Assembly (NCBI GenBank): GCA_019695185.1 | Contig: JAIBAN010000003.1 | Location: forward strand, 1 to 64,000 | From: Blastocatellia bacterium | Lineage (GTDB): Bacteria > Acidobacteriota > Blastocatellia > Chloracidobacteriales > Chloracidobacteriaceae | DNA length: 64,000 nucleotides | Reading direction: 5' to 3' | Part shown: piece by piece, positions 1 to 8,732 of the stretch | Position numbering within the stretch: position 1 is the stretch's first letter | Layout: each line of letters starts with the position of its first letter | Program-made: the position numbers and the translations under genes | The notes under the pieces: generated by a model | Told to the model about the DNA's origin: nothing | The model's input: the letters and a program-made list of their open reading frames with translations, nothing else | Database searches by the model: none

Positions 1-10
1 ACCCCTCAAT

Positions 11-62
11 GGCCGCCTGAAGGCGGAACTCAAAACCGCCGCCTGAAGGCGGAACTCAAAAC
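11..62. repeat. Two tandem CCGCCTGAAGGCGG palindromic units
   Basis: Two copies of a unit made of the palindrome CCGCCTGAAGGCGG followed by AACTCAAAAC lie immediately before the first gene. The same unit recurs near 16.2-16.3 kb, 24.2-24.3 kb and 41.46-41.53 kb, always between genes, so it is an interspersed family. The palindrome could form a short hairpin in RNA. Confidence 0.85.
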
Positions 63-64
63 CT

Positions 65-802
65 ATGACTGAGATTTTTCCGGAGCCGCCCATCACCTGC
101 CACATCACCGAAAATGGCGTTGCCCATGTTTTCGTTGCCGGAGAGGTCTTTTCCCTGCTTACGTTGGCTGCTTTTGAAGATAGTCTGGCTGAAATTGAAT
201 CCCGACCGGAGATCCGGGCAGTTTTGCTGCGCGGAAGCCAGGAAGCCTTCCTGGGTGATTTTGACCCGGCTGAAGTGAACGAGCTGACCCCGCTTTCGGC
301 CAAGCGGTTGGCGCAACGCGGGCACCTGCTGACCGAAAAACTGGAAGACCTGGGGAAACCCGTGCTGGCGGTGCTGGACGGCCCGGTCATTGGATGTGGT
401 GCCGAAATCGCTCTCGCTTGCTCAATTCGGCTGGCAACCAAAACCTCCTGGTGGACTTTTCCCGCCGTGGGCAACGGGTATCTGCCTGCGTTTGGCGGCC
501 CGCAACGCTTGGCTCGTTTGATTGGACGGGGACGGGCACTGGATTTTCTTTTGACCGGGCAAGTGGTCACCTCGTCCGAAGCCTATCGGATTGGTTTGAT
601 TAACCACCAATACCCTTCGGTTGAATCGCTTGGAACAGCAGCCGAAGCCTTGGCCAACCATCTTGCCTCGCAACCCCCTCGGGCGGTGCGCTATTGTCTG
701 GAGGCTGTCCGTCACGGCCTCGAAATGCCCCAACATGAAGGATTGATGCTTGAAGCCAATCTCTTTGGATTGTGCTTTGCAAAAGGAAGGAACGATGGCT
801 GA
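65..802 (+). CDS. Enoyl-CoA hydratase/isomerase (crotonase) family protein, altered active site
   Basis: A 245-residue crotonase-fold protein. The second oxyanion-hole segment is clear (GCGAEIALACS, about residues 110-120), as is the GGPQRLARLIG helix. The first oxyanion segment, normally of the form SAGAD, reads FLGDFD (62-67). Where mitochondrial enoyl-CoA hydratase has its two catalytic glutamates, this protein has Ala134 (FPAVG instead of QPE-type) and Asp160 (ALDFLLTG). Family membership is firm, but classical hydration of enoyl-CoA is doubtful; a hydrolase, isomerase or non-catalytic role is possible. It is followed by a tandem-heptamer gap and purD and shows no pathway context. Confidence 0.8.
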   Translation: MTEIFPEPPITCHITENGVAHVFVAGEVFSLLTLAAFEDSLAEIESRPEIRAVLLRGSQEAFLGDFDPAEVNELTPLSAKRLAQRGHLLTEKLEDLGKPVLAVLDGPVIGCGAEIALACSIRLATKTSWWTFPAVGNGYLPAFGGPQRLARLIGRGRALDFLLTGQVVTSSEAYRIGLINHQYPSVESLGTAAEALANHLASQPPRAVRYCLEAVRHGLEMPQHEGLMLEANLFGLCFAKGRNDG

Positions 803-812
803 AGGCAAGGAT

Positions 813-924
813 TGAGGACTGAGGACTGAGGACTGAGTGTTTTTGACCTGGGTTTGCCATCCAGGCAAAGTTACCCACACTTCCACCGGTTTTCAGTTCT
901 CAGTCCTCAGTCCTCAGTCCTCAG
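813..924. repeat. Inverted pair of tandem heptamers (GGACTGA / TCAGTCC)
   Basis: Downstream of the crotonase gene, about three and a half GGACTGA units (813-837) are followed by roughly 55 bp of unrelated sequence. Then come four TCAGTCC units (893-924), the exact reverse complement. The arms could pair in RNA or cruciform DNA. The same family recurs at 12.34-12.45, 19.36-19.46, 33.09 and 37.03 kb. Confidence 0.85.
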
Positions 925-935
925 CACTGTAACAT

Positions 936-2207
936 ATGAAAGTTCTGGTACTTGGTGGTGGCGGTCGGGAAGCCGCGCTGGTTTGGAAGTTGCACCAAAG
1001 CCCGCGTGTCTCGCAAGTCTTTTGCGCGCCTGGAAATGCCGGAATTGCCCAACATGCCAAATGTGTTGAGGCCGACCTCAAACGTCCGGAAAAACTGGCC
1101 CAGCTTGCCTTGGAATTGGGAATTGATTTGACCATCTGCGGGCCGGAAGTCTCGCTGGTGGCGGGTGCGGCAGATGCCTTTGCCCGGCACCGGTTGAAGT
1201 TTGTCGGTCCTTCCCGTGCTGCTGCTCAACTTGAAGGCAGTAAGGTTTTTTCCAAGGAATTCATGTCGCGCCACCATATTCCGACCGCCATGTTTTCCGT
1301 TTGCGATTCGGTCGAAGCCGCAGAAGATATTTTGACCAACAATTTTCACGGCTTTCCGATTGTCATCAAAGCCGATGGACTGGCTGCCGGAAAAGGCGTC
1401 GTGATTGCCCAGGACTTGGCCGAAGCCCGCGCCGCCGTGCAGATGATGATGGTCGAGAAAAAACTGGGCGAAGCCGGTTCGCGCATCCTGCTGGAAGAAT
1501 GTCTGACCGGGCATGAAACCTCATTCCTGATTTTCACTGACGGGCGCACCATTCGTCCCCTGCCCCCGGCCCGCGATTACAAACGGATTTTTGATCATGA
1601 TGAAGGCCCCAACACGGGCGGAATGGGTTCAGTTTCCGCCCCTGGCCTGCTGGATGAATACTTGCAGGGTAAATTGTTGCGCAAGATTGCCGAACCAACC
1701 CTGGCTGCGTTGCAGGCGGAAGGAATTGTCTATCGGGGCGTACTTTATATCGGCCTCATGCTGACCGAAGCCGGGCCACGGGTGTTGGAATACAACGTCC
1801 GGCTGGGTGACCCGGAAACCCAGGTCCTGCTGCCCCGCCTCAAAACCGACTTGGTTGATATCTGCGAAGCCATTGCGGACGGAACCCTGGACCAACTCAA
1901 CATTGAATGGTCGGACGAAGCCGCAGTCTGTGTTGTCATGGCATCGGGCGGTTATCCCAATACATACACACCGGACCAGCCTATCTCAGGACTCAAGGAT
2001 GCCTGCCAGGTATCAGGAGTTCATGTTTTTCATGCCGGAACTTCGCGGGACGACCTGACAGGGAAATATCTGACTGCCGGCGGGCGTGTCCTGGGGGTGA
2101 CAGCCACCGGCCAAACCGTGGCCACCGCCCGCGAACGAGCCTATACAGCGGTTTCCAAAATACAATTCAGCGGCCAACAGTTTCGTCAGGATATCGCCCT
2201 GGAATAA
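936..2207 (+). CDS. purD: Phosphoribosylamine--glycine ligase
   Basis: GAR synthetase, the ATP-grasp enzyme that joins glycine to 5-phosphoribosylamine in purine synthesis. The 423-residue length is normal. The N-terminal Rossmann-like loop GGGGREAAL has Ala where most PurD proteins have His. The ATP-grasp lysine region IKADGLAAGKGVV and the C-terminal signature RLGDPETQVLLPRL are intact. The gene stands alone rather than in a pur operon. The ATG follows directly on the TCAGTCC repeat arm, with no strong Shine-Dalgarno visible. Confidence 0.95.
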   Translation: MKVLVLGGGGREAALVWKLHQSPRVSQVFCAPGNAGIAQHAKCVEADLKRPEKLAQLALELGIDLTICGPEVSLVAGAADAFARHRLKFVGPSRAAAQLEGSKVFSKEFMSRHHIPTAMFSVCDSVEAAEDILTNNFHGFPIVIKADGLAAGKGVVIAQDLAEARAAVQMMMVEKKLGEAGSRILLEECLTGHETSFLIFTDGRTIRPLPPARDYKRIFDHDEGPNTGGMGSVSAPGLLDEYLQGKLLRKIAEPTLAALQAEGIVYRGVLYIGLMLTEAGPRVLEYNVRLGDPETQVLLPRLKTDLVDICEAIADGTLDQLNIEWSDEAAVCVVMASGGYPNTYTPDQPISGLKDACQVSGVHVFHAGTSRDDLTGKYLTAGGRVLGVTATGQTVATARERAYTAVSKIQFSGQQFRQDIALE

Positions 2208-2420
2208 ACCTGCACCCGCCACCTGACAAGATTCAGAACAGAGGAACCGGAGTCCGAAAAGCAACTCTGTTCCGGAGCATTGTGGAAAAACAGCCAAAAG
2301 CTGAAGAGTAAGGTTGAAACTTCGGCGACGTATCTTTATCCTGCACTCCGCACATCCAACTTTTCCAAGGAAACATTCTAAAAGTTCAGTTTCCGGTGTC
2401 AGCCGGATTGTTTTGCCCGT

Positions 2421-3374
2421 GTGAAAAATTACCTCAGCCGAACCCAAAAACTGAATTTACCGCACTTGGCCAGCCAGCGGGTTTTGTGTCCGAGCATTGT
2501 TTTTCTGCGCGGAGACAAACTGGGGCTGGCTGTTCGGCTGGCGCAGGAAATCACGGCCATCGGACGCGGGACGGATGCCACCCTTCGCCTGGATGGCGAT
2601 GATGAGGCGTCGCGCCTCCACGCTCAGGTTCGGATTGCCGAGGGACCGGGAAACACCCGTCAGTTTTGGTTGATGGATTTGGGGAGCACCAACGGCACGA
2701 TTCTCAATGGCGTGCTGCTTGAGAAATACAAAGAAACACTGTTGCAGGACGGCGATAAATTTTCCGTCGGACGGCATATTCTCAAGTTTGCCATGCTCGA
2801 TGACCTCGACGAGGAATACCATCAGCGGGTGCATGAACTGATTATGCACGACGACCTGACCGGACTGCTCACCCGCAAGAGTTTCGGAATTGAGTTGGAA
2901 CGCGAACTGGCCCGCTCCATGCGCCATAATCACCAGTTCTGTATCCTGATGATGGACATTGACTTCTTCAAAAAGGTGAACGATACCTTTGGTCATCTGG
3001 TGGGCAGTCAGGTTTTGGCCGAAGTCAGCCTGGTCATCAAAGGAACCCTGCGTGATTCGGATATTGCCGGACGATACGGCGGCGAGGAATACATCGCGCT
3101 GTTGCCGGAAACGAACAAAATCCGGGGCGTGGAAGCCGCCGAACGCATCCGCCAGGCGATTGACCGCCAGCCGTTTACGGCATCAGTGCATGATGCCAAT
3201 GCCAAAAACCACATTACAATCAGCATCGGAGTGGCCAGCTACCCGTATGACGGCACCACTGCAACGGATTTGATTGACAATGCCGACCTTGCGCTCTATC
3301 ACGCCAAACAGCAGGGACGCAACAAGGTGATTGGGTACAATCCCAACATTACCCATATTCCGCTGAAAGCCTAG
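2421..3374 (+). CDS. FHA-GGDEF protein, probable diguanylate cyclase
   Basis: 317 residues. An N-terminal FHA domain (IGRGTDATLRL, SRLHA, DLGSTNGTILNG; about 45-115) should bind phosphothreonine peptides. It is followed by a GGDEF domain with the substrate region DDLTGLLTRKSF, the metal site MMDIDFFKKVNDTFGH and the signature GGEEY in place of GGDEF. The FHA signature residues are intact, which suggests that cyclic-di-GMP synthesis responds to a Ser/Thr kinase. The start is a GTG; no ATG lies close by in frame. It stands alone, followed by a repeat-containing gap. Confidence 0.88.
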   Translation: MKNYLSRTQKLNLPHLASQRVLCPSIVFLRGDKLGLAVRLAQEITAIGRGTDATLRLDGDDEASRLHAQVRIAEGPGNTRQFWLMDLGSTNGTILNGVLLEKYKETLLQDGDKFSVGRHILKFAMLDDLDEEYHQRVHELIMHDDLTGLLTRKSFGIELERELARSMRHNHQFCILMMDIDFFKKVNDTFGHLVGSQVLAEVSLVIKGTLRDSDIAGRYGGEEYIALLPETNKIRGVEAAERIRQAIDRQPFTASVHDANAKNHITISIGVASYPYDGTTATDLIDNADLALYHAKQQGRNKVIGYNPNITHIPLKA

Positions 3375-3440
3375 CAGGTGACAAGTGACAGGAAAAAACT
3401 CTTTCTGCCAGCGACCAATCACCTGTCACCTGTCACTGTC
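3375..3440. repeat. Inverted GTGACAG-type heptamers
   Basis: Directly after the FHA-GGDEF stop codon, CAGGTGACAAGTGACAGG (3375-3392) is mirrored by TCACCTGTCACCTGTCAC about 27 bp later. It has the same layout as the GGACTGA element with a different unit sequence. It could act as a terminator-like hairpin. Confidence 0.75.
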
Positions 3441-3519
3441 TGTGCAACATCCCCCCACACCTCCCCAAAAGCTGATAGCTGATGGCTGACGACTGAAAGC
3501 AGGGACGCTGAAAGCGCTT

Positions 3520-4866
3520 ATGACAACTTTGTACGCCTCCAAATGGGTGTTACCGGTTTCTGCTCCGCCCATCACAAACGGTGCCGTGGCAGTCCACAAC
3601 GGGGTCATAACAGCAGTTGGACCCGAACCGGAAGTCCGGGAGAAACTGGCTCAGGAAGGTCCCTTTCAGACCGTCAACCTGGGCGAGGCGGCTCTTTGTC
3701 CGGGGTTTGTCAATGTCCATGCCCATCTGGAACTGACCGTCATGCGGGGACTGCTGGACGACTTGAGTTTCCATGCCTGGATTCGCAAATTAACCCAATT
3801 ACGGGCTGAACGCCTGCGTCCGGTGGATTTGCAGGTTTCCGCCCGGTGGGGTGTGGTGGAAGCGCTTCGTTCCGGAGTCACCACCATTGGAGACACCGGC
3901 GATTCCGGCGCAGCCATGGATGCCATGGTTACCGGCGGCTTGCGCGGCACGGTTTTTCAGGAAGTTTTTGGAATTGAAATGCTCAAGGCCAAACGCAGCC
4001 TGACCGACCTCAAACGCAAGGTCAATGCCATGCGCCGCCAGGAGAATTCCCTGGTGAAAGTCGGCATTTCCCCTCATGCGCCCTACACGGTTTCAAAACT
4101 GCTGTACCAGTTGGTCACCGAATACTCCGAAGAGGAAAAACTCCCGGTGTGCATCCATGCGGCTGAATCCCTGGCCGAAGAGGATTTCATGCGTCAGGGA
4201 ATGGGGCCGATTGGCGAGGCCCTGCGCAAACGCGACATCAAATGGGATGCGCCCGGCGTTTCCACCATCCGGTATTTGAGCGACCTTAACGTGCTGCGGG
4301 TCAAGCCGCTGCTGATTCATTGCGTGCGGGCCACCGAAGAGGATATCGGCCTGCTCGCCCTCTGGGGCGCGCGGGTTGCGCATTGCCCGAAATCGAATGC
4401 CAAATTTGGCCACGGCATAGCCCCGGCCCTGCAAATGCGCAAACGGGGCGTGACGGTCGGCCTGGGAACCGACAGTGTGGCCAGCAACAACGTGTGTGAC
4501 CTGATTGACGAAGCCCGCTTCACTGGGCTCCTGCATCGCGCCTCGCAAGGGGATGACCGGTTGCTTCCGGCCTCTGAATTACTGGAATGGATGACCCTCG
4601 GTGGAGCCCGCGCCCTGGGATTGGAAAACCGGATTGGAACCATTGATGTCGGCAAAGAAGCCGACCTGACCGCCGTTTCGCTGGCCGGGGCCCACAATCA
4701 ACCGGTGCATGACCCGGCGGTGGCGATTCTGGCTTCCTCCTCAGCCCGCGATGTGGTTTTGACGATGGTCCGGGGGCGGGTTGTCTTTGACGGCCAGACC
4801 GTCCAAACCTTTGATGAAAACCGCCTTCGCAACCAGCTTCAGGACGCGGCGGCACGACTTATCTGA
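3520..4866 (+). CDS. Amidohydrolase (TRZ/ATZ, aminohydrolase-type)
   Basis: 448-residue metal-dependent amidohydrolase of the cytosine deaminase-like superfamily. Visible metal and catalytic motifs are VNVHAHLE (HxH), GISPHAPYTVS, IHAAESLAEE (His plus the usual catalytic Glu), LIHCVRA and LGTDSVASNN (metal Asp). The composite barrel edge at both ends (LYASKWVLP; GTIDVGKEADLTAVSL) is typical. Relatives deaminate S-adenosylhomocysteine, methylthioadenosine, aminofutalosine or triazines; the substrate cannot be decided from sequence alone. There are no menaquinone or methionine-salvage genes beside it. Confidence 0.85.
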   Translation: MTTLYASKWVLPVSAPPITNGAVAVHNGVITAVGPEPEVREKLAQEGPFQTVNLGEAALCPGFVNVHAHLELTVMRGLLDDLSFHAWIRKLTQLRAERLRPVDLQVSARWGVVEALRSGVTTIGDTGDSGAAMDAMVTGGLRGTVFQEVFGIEMLKAKRSLTDLKRKVNAMRRQENSLVKVGISPHAPYTVSKLLYQLVTEYSEEEKLPVCIHAAESLAEEDFMRQGMGPIGEALRKRDIKWDAPGVSTIRYLSDLNVLRVKPLLIHCVRATEEDIGLLALWGARVAHCPKSNAKFGHGIAPALQMRKRGVTVGLGTDSVASNNVCDLIDEARFTGLLHRASQGDDRLLPASELLEWMTLGGARALGLENRIGTIDVGKEADLTAVSLAGAHNQPVHDPAVAILASSSARDVVLTMVRGRVVFDGQTVQTFDENRLRNQLQDAAARLI

Positions 4867-4868
4867 GA

Positions 4869-4976
4869 CAGTTTTGAGTTTTGAGTTTCGAGTTTTGAGT
4901 TGAATCAGGTTGGCCCGAACTCCCAAGACTCCCAAGACTCCCAAGACTCCCAAGACTCCCAAGACTCCCAAGACTG
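4869..4976. repeat. GTTTTGA heptamers plus six CTCCCAAGA nonamers
   Basis: The gap before thrB starts with GAGTTTTGAGTTTCGAGTTT-type heptamers (4869-4902). About 15 bp later come six perfect tandem copies of TCCCAAGAC (4921-4974). The nonamer ends 8 bases before the thrB start. The same nonamer recurs around 47.34-47.47 kb and 62.66-62.72 kb. Confidence 0.9.
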
Positions 4977-4982
4977 AAACCT

Positions 4983-5900
4983 ATGCAGACTTTTACCATT
5001 CAGGTTCCGGCTTCGACCGCCAATCTGGGACCGGCGTTTGACACCATGGGCCTTGCACTCGGCCTCTATCTGACCGTGCGTGGCAGCTTTGGTCCTGAAA
5101 TCGAACAAGGGCGGATTCTCACCACTGGAAACGCTGCCGGAAATATTCCCGCCAACCCGGAAGAAAATCTGATTTGTCAGGTTGCCACTCGGACGGCAAC
5201 AGCCTGCGGCGTGAACCTGCCACCACTGGCCCTTGAAATTGTCAATGACATCCCGCTCAGTGGAGGTCTGGGAAGCAGCGCGGCAGCCATTGTGGCCGGT
5301 GTCTCCATTGTTGAGGCAATACGCGGAGAGGAATTTTCTCCGTCAGAGTTTTTGCGCCACGCCATGGTCTTTGAAAACCATGCCGACAATCTGGCTCCGG
5401 CGCGTTTTGGTGGATGGATGACCCTGTGCACCTTTGACGACGGGCAACCGGTCTTTTTCAAGCAGCGGAGCTGGCCTGCAACCGTCAAAATCGTGGTGGT
5501 TCACCCTCATTTCCCGCTTTCCACCGAAAAAATGAGGGCGGCGTTACCAACGGCAATTCCACGTGGTGATGTTATTTTTCAAATGCAGCGGGTGCTGTTG
5601 CTCACAACTGCATTGGAAGAAAACCGTCCTGATTTGCTTCGCGCTGCCTTGCAGGACCGCCTCCATCAACCTTTTCGGGCACCCCATGTGCCCGGCCTGG
5701 AAGACATTCTCAAGCTGAACCTTCCCGGCCTGTTGGGAACCGCTCTCAGTGGGGCCGGCCCTTCGGCCCTGGCCCTGGTCACCGACCATGCGGAGGAAGT
5801 CGCCAGTGCCATGCAGACCTGCTTTGCCCGCCACGGACACAGTTCAACCCCCTATTTGCTGAAGGTGGACCCGGAGGGCAGGAAATTGACTCAGGAATGA
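4983..5900 (+). CDS. thrB: Homoserine kinase (GHMP kinase)
   Basis: Phosphorylates L-homoserine, the step before threonine synthase. The 305-residue length fits. It begins with the family signature PASTANLGPAFDTMGLAL (Ala where Gly is usual in GPGFDT) and has the GHMP ATP loop PLSGGLGSSAAAIVAG and the C-terminal ALSGAGPSALAL motif. The partner gene thrC is in this window (53722-54900) but almost 50 kb away on the other strand, so the thr genes are not clustered. Confidence 0.93.
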   Translation: MQTFTIQVPASTANLGPAFDTMGLALGLYLTVRGSFGPEIEQGRILTTGNAAGNIPANPEENLICQVATRTATACGVNLPPLALEIVNDIPLSGGLGSSAAAIVAGVSIVEAIRGEEFSPSEFLRHAMVFENHADNLAPARFGGWMTLCTFDDGQPVFFKQRSWPATVKIVVVHPHFPLSTEKMRAALPTAIPRGDVIFQMQRVLLLTTALEENRPDLLRAALQDRLHQPFRAPHVPGLEDILKLNLPGLLGTALSGAGPSALALVTDHAEEVASAMQTCFARHGHSSTPYLLKVDPEGRKLTQE

Positions 5901-5942
5901 AGGTGAAAATTGGGATTGAACTTCAACCCAAATGAGCAACCG

Positions 5943-6491
5943 CTAAAATGAATTTTCCAGAAACTCCCAGGCTCTTTGGGAGGAACTCCGCGAATAGACG
6001 GCTCGAATCTGTATATTCCGAAACCCATTCCGGTGAAACATGTCCTTGGCCTGGACCAGGGCTGCATTCTGGTTTTTTTGATTGAAGGAAAACAGGTCCG
6101 AAATTTCCACCCGGCGGCATTCTCTCCGTTCAGCGTAAAGCGAGTCTGGCTTTTTTAACTCGGTCTCCAACTCGTCCAACTGATTGAAGTGGTGAATCTC
6201 CACTCCCCGACTGAGACTGGTGATGGCTTTTTTCTCAATCACAAACCAGCGGCCCTGCTCATCCACAATGACCCGCAGCGTTTCAGGAACGGCCACATGC
6301 ACACATGAGACCGCGGTTGCCGCATTCAACCTGATGATAATCTGCGCGTGCGCCAATAGTCCTAACCCCAGAGCCAGCCCAAAGACCAGCAACCGGGGAA
6401 TCATTTTTTGAACGGTTTCCCGGCTGGGAAGTGTTACCTCTCGCCGCAGGATTTTATTGACGGTGTCGGTTCGAATCAGTTTGACATTCAT
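5943..6491 (-). CDS. Secreted protein of unknown function (third gene of trio)
   Basis: 182 residues. The N-terminus VKLIRTDTVNKIL continues into a hydrophobic segment, IPRLLVFGLALGLGLLAHA, ending in a plausible signal-peptidase site. The mature part has no domain I recognise. Its start codon overlaps the stop of the upstream gene (ATGA at 6488-6491), so it is the last gene of a three-gene minus-strand operon. The leader resembles that of the gene before it (KLIRMD, IPRLL), suggesting shared ancestry of at least the N-termini. Confidence 0.7.
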   Translation of the reverse strand: MNVKLIRTDTVNKILRREVTLPSRETVQKMIPRLLVFGLALGLGLLAHAQIIIRLNAATAVSCVHVAVPETLRVIVDEQGRWFVIEKKAITSLSRGVEIHHFNQLDELETELKKPDSLYAERRECRRVEISDLFSFNQKNQNAALVQAKDMFHRNGFRNIQIRAVYSRSSSQRAWEFLENSF

Positions 6492-7072
6492 AGGTGAGCC
6501 ACAGGGTAGAGGTTAGGCGGGGCATAGAAATGGACATGGGCGAGCCAGTCCGCATCCTGGAAAACTGACCTATCCCCTGGCTTTTGCTCAAAAACGGGAA
6601 TGTCCACTCTGATATGCCGGTCGGAATCGCGGGGGGAAAGATAGATGCGGATGAGGAGCGTTTGACCTGGATACAAACAATGGAAAGATTTCCTCCCATC
6701 TGAGCAAAAGGCAGGGGGAACCCAACTCAAGCTGGATTGACCAAAGGCAGGGCCATATACCGTATGTCGCCACCAGCGGGTATCCACCCAATGACTGAAG
6801 CCACCTGAATTTTTCAGCCGGATATTGGCGTAGCCTCCCGCCTTATCAAGTGTCATGCCTTCGTACCGGACTGTGATTTCATCAGTGTGATACCGTACAG
6901 GGGGTGGAGGCGGAACAGGTGCCATTTCAGAAGGGATAGGTGCAGGTTTCAGCTCAGAAAGCAGCAGCACATCAGAGGCCCACACCAGATTTATTCCTAA
7001 TTCCAGTGCCAAGACAAAGCCCAACAACCGGGGAATTATTTTTTTGCCGGGATCCATCCGAATCAGTTTCAT
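6488..7072 (-). CDS. Secreted protein of unknown function (second gene of trio)
   Basis: About 194 residues from the ATG at 7072; a TTG at 7096 would overlap the upstream stop and add eight residues. It has a signal peptide (IIPRLLGFVLALELGINLVWAS) and a proline-rich linker (PVPPPPPV). The following beta-rich region resembles the product of the next gene upstream: ITVRYEGMTL matches VTVLFDGLTK, and CLYPGQTLLI matches ILHPGQSLTF. No known domain is recognised. It is part of a tight three-gene operon with overlapping ends. Confidence 0.7.
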   Translation of the reverse strand: MKLIRMDPGKKIIPRLLGFVLALELGINLVWASDVLLLSELKPAPIPSEMAPVPPPPPVRYHTDEITVRYEGMTLDKAGGYANIRLKNSGGFSHWVDTRWWRHTVYGPAFGQSSLSWVPPAFCSDGRKSFHCLYPGQTLLIRIYLSPRDSDRHIRVDIPVFEQKPGDRSVFQDADWLAHVHFYAPPNLYPVAHL

Positions 7073-7092
7073 AGGAATGATACAGCTCAGGT

Positions 7093-7614
7093 TCAATCAA
7101 TCCGGGGGAGTTGAATGGTATCACTTTGACTGGTCAACTGCGTATCAAAACCGGGTTCGCCCAAGTGGTCCATATCTACCATCAAAACATTCATGCGAAT
7201 CAGTTTCCGTGAATTCTCTTTGGCAACCAGTTCCTGAAACGTCAAAGATTGTCCTGGGTGCAGAATTCGGTAGCTCATATTAAAAAATGTATTCCCACAA
7301 ATAAATTTGGAGCGAAGTTCCCATTGGCCAGCATTTCGAAATTCCCAGTCCGTAAAAGGATGTTGAAACTCGTCCAGGCAAATGGCTTGACTGCGGTTGG
7401 TCATATTCACTATGCGAAACTGCCCGTAGGTTTCGTTATTTGATTTGGTGAGACCATCAAACAAAACCGTAACGGTGTCTTTGCGATAGGATAGATTCAC
7501 TTTGGTTTCGGTGGGAATGGTCAGGAAAGCTAGAAAATCAACCGCTTCAACCAATCCAATTCCCAGACCACAGGAAAGTGTCGCGCACAACAAACCCAGC
7601 AGATGTTTTTTCAT
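7093..7614 (-). CDS. Secreted protein of unknown function (first gene of trio)
   Basis: 173 residues from the ATG at 7614, chosen because it starts a normal signal peptide (MKKHLLGLLCATLSCGLGIG); the ORF extends further upstream without a better start. It is paralogous in its core to the next gene: DTVTVLFDGLTK, a Cys-rich middle, ILHPGQSLTF and RMNVLMVDMD. Its stop lies just after a possible TTG start of the downstream gene. It is divergent from the Uma2 gene at 7793, with a 178-bp gap that must hold both promoters. Confidence 0.7.
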   Translation of the reverse strand: MKKHLLGLLCATLSCGLGIGLVEAVDFLAFLTIPTETKVNLSYRKDTVTVLFDGLTKSNNETYGQFRIVNMTNRSQAICLDEFQHPFTDWEFRNAGQWELRSKFICGNTFFNMSYRILHPGQSLTFQELVAKENSRKLIRMNVLMVDMDHLGEPGFDTQLTSQSDTIQLPRID

Positions 7615-7792
7615 ATCGGTACTCAGGAAGGAAACCTTGGCAATGGTGACTGTCGCTCCAATTGCGGGGTTAGACACCAGCCAGGCGGAATTGTTCCGGG
7701 TTAAAAGTGCTCCCTCCTTTATTTGCATTCACTTTTTGCGGACGGCGCAGTACCATTCGCCATTCAATACATTCCATGTGCCAGAGCGGCTT

Positions 7793-8353
7793 ATGTCATC
7801 ACTTCCGCAAAAACGACTTTTTACCGTTGCCGAATATTACCGAATGGCTGAGGCCGGCGTTCTTACCCAACAGGACCGGGTTGAGTTGATTGAAGGGGAA
7901 ATCGTTCGTATGAGCCCAATCGGAAGCCGCCATGCCGGACGCTTAAACCGGCTGCTTGCCCGTATCAACGCCCAATTGAATGAAGAAATCATTGTGAGTG
8001 TTCAAAACCCGCTACGCATCAGCGATTTTTCCGAACCGGAGCCGGACATGGCGGTGCTCAAATATCGGGAGGATTACTACACGGAAAGTCATCCAACCCC
8101 GCAGGATACGCTGCTTGTGATTGAGCTTTCAGACACAACCCTGGCCTATGACCGGAAAACCAAAGTTCCGCTCTATGCAAGGGCAGGCATTCCGGAAGTT
8201 TGGATTCTGGACCTCAACACTGACACCATCGAAGTTTTCAACGAACCGGTGCGGGGCAAATACAAAACCCGAAAATCATTTCAGCGCGGGGAAACACTGG
8301 TCTCGCCGCAACTTCCGAAGCTTCACCTGACAGTTGATGAAATTTTTGGCTAA
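7793..8353 (+). CDS. Uma2 family protein (PD-(D/E)XK-like fold)
   Basis: 186 residues, starting at the ATG that gives the usual Uma2 N-terminus (FTVAEYYRMAEAGVL). Conserved features are VELIEGEIVRMSPIG, the PD element EPEPDMAVL (Asp85), VIELSDTTLAYDRKTK (Glu111, Asp120, Lys122/124), Tyr128 and GIPEVWILDLN. Uma2 proteins have a restriction-endonuclease-like fold, are often present in many copies per genome, and have no settled function. This is one of three in the window and is the shortest, lacking the C-terminal coiled coil of the other two. Its stop is 22 bp before the next gene. Confidence 0.88.
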   Translation: MSSLPQKRLFTVAEYYRMAEAGVLTQQDRVELIEGEIVRMSPIGSRHAGRLNRLLARINAQLNEEIIVSVQNPLRISDFSEPEPDMAVLKYREDYYTESHPTPQDTLLVIELSDTTLAYDRKTKVPLYARAGIPEVWILDLNTDTIEVFNEPVRGKYKTRKSFQRGETLVSPQLPKLHLTVDEIFG

Positions 8354-8375
8354 ACCACCGAGGGAGGAAAGGGTA

Positions 8376-8732
8376 ATGGCTGCAACAACCGATTCCAAAG
8401 GATTTGAACAGGTTTATCTGCCGCAAACATTTGCGGAGTTCTGGCCGCTCTACCTGAGCATGCACAGTCGTCCGCTGACACGGGTGCTTCACCTGTGCGG
8501 AACGCTGCTCCAGATTCCGATTATCACGTATGCCGCCCTGACCGGACGCTGGTGGGTGCTGGCAGCCATTCCCTTTGTTTCATATGGGTTCGCCTGGTTT
8601 TCTCACTTTATGGTCGAAAAGAACAAGCCCGCCACCTTTGGACGTCCGCTCTATTCACTCATTGCCGATTACAAAATGGTCGGGCTGATGCTGAGTGGGA
8701 AGTTGTGGCGGGAAACCATTACCAAGAATTGA
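8376..8732 (+). CDS. DUF962 / Mpo1-like membrane protein
   Basis: 118 residues. The start at 8376 is chosen over an upstream ATG because GGAGGAAAGGG precedes it. It carries the family's small membrane core with conserved histidines: WPLYLSMHSRPLTRVLHLCG, two hydrophobic segments (QIPIITYAAL, WVLAAIPFVSYGFAWF) and HFMVEKNKPATF. Yeast Mpo1 is an Fe-dependent alpha-dioxygenase of 2-hydroxy fatty acids, and bacterial relatives are mostly uncharacterised. It is probably co-transcribed with the Uma2 gene 22 bp upstream. Confidence 0.85.
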   Translation: MAATTDSKGFEQVYLPQTFAEFWPLYLSMHSRPLTRVLHLCGTLLQIPIITYAALTGRWWVLAAIPFVSYGFAWFSHFMVEKNKPATFGRPLYSLIADYKMVGLMLSGKLWRETITKN

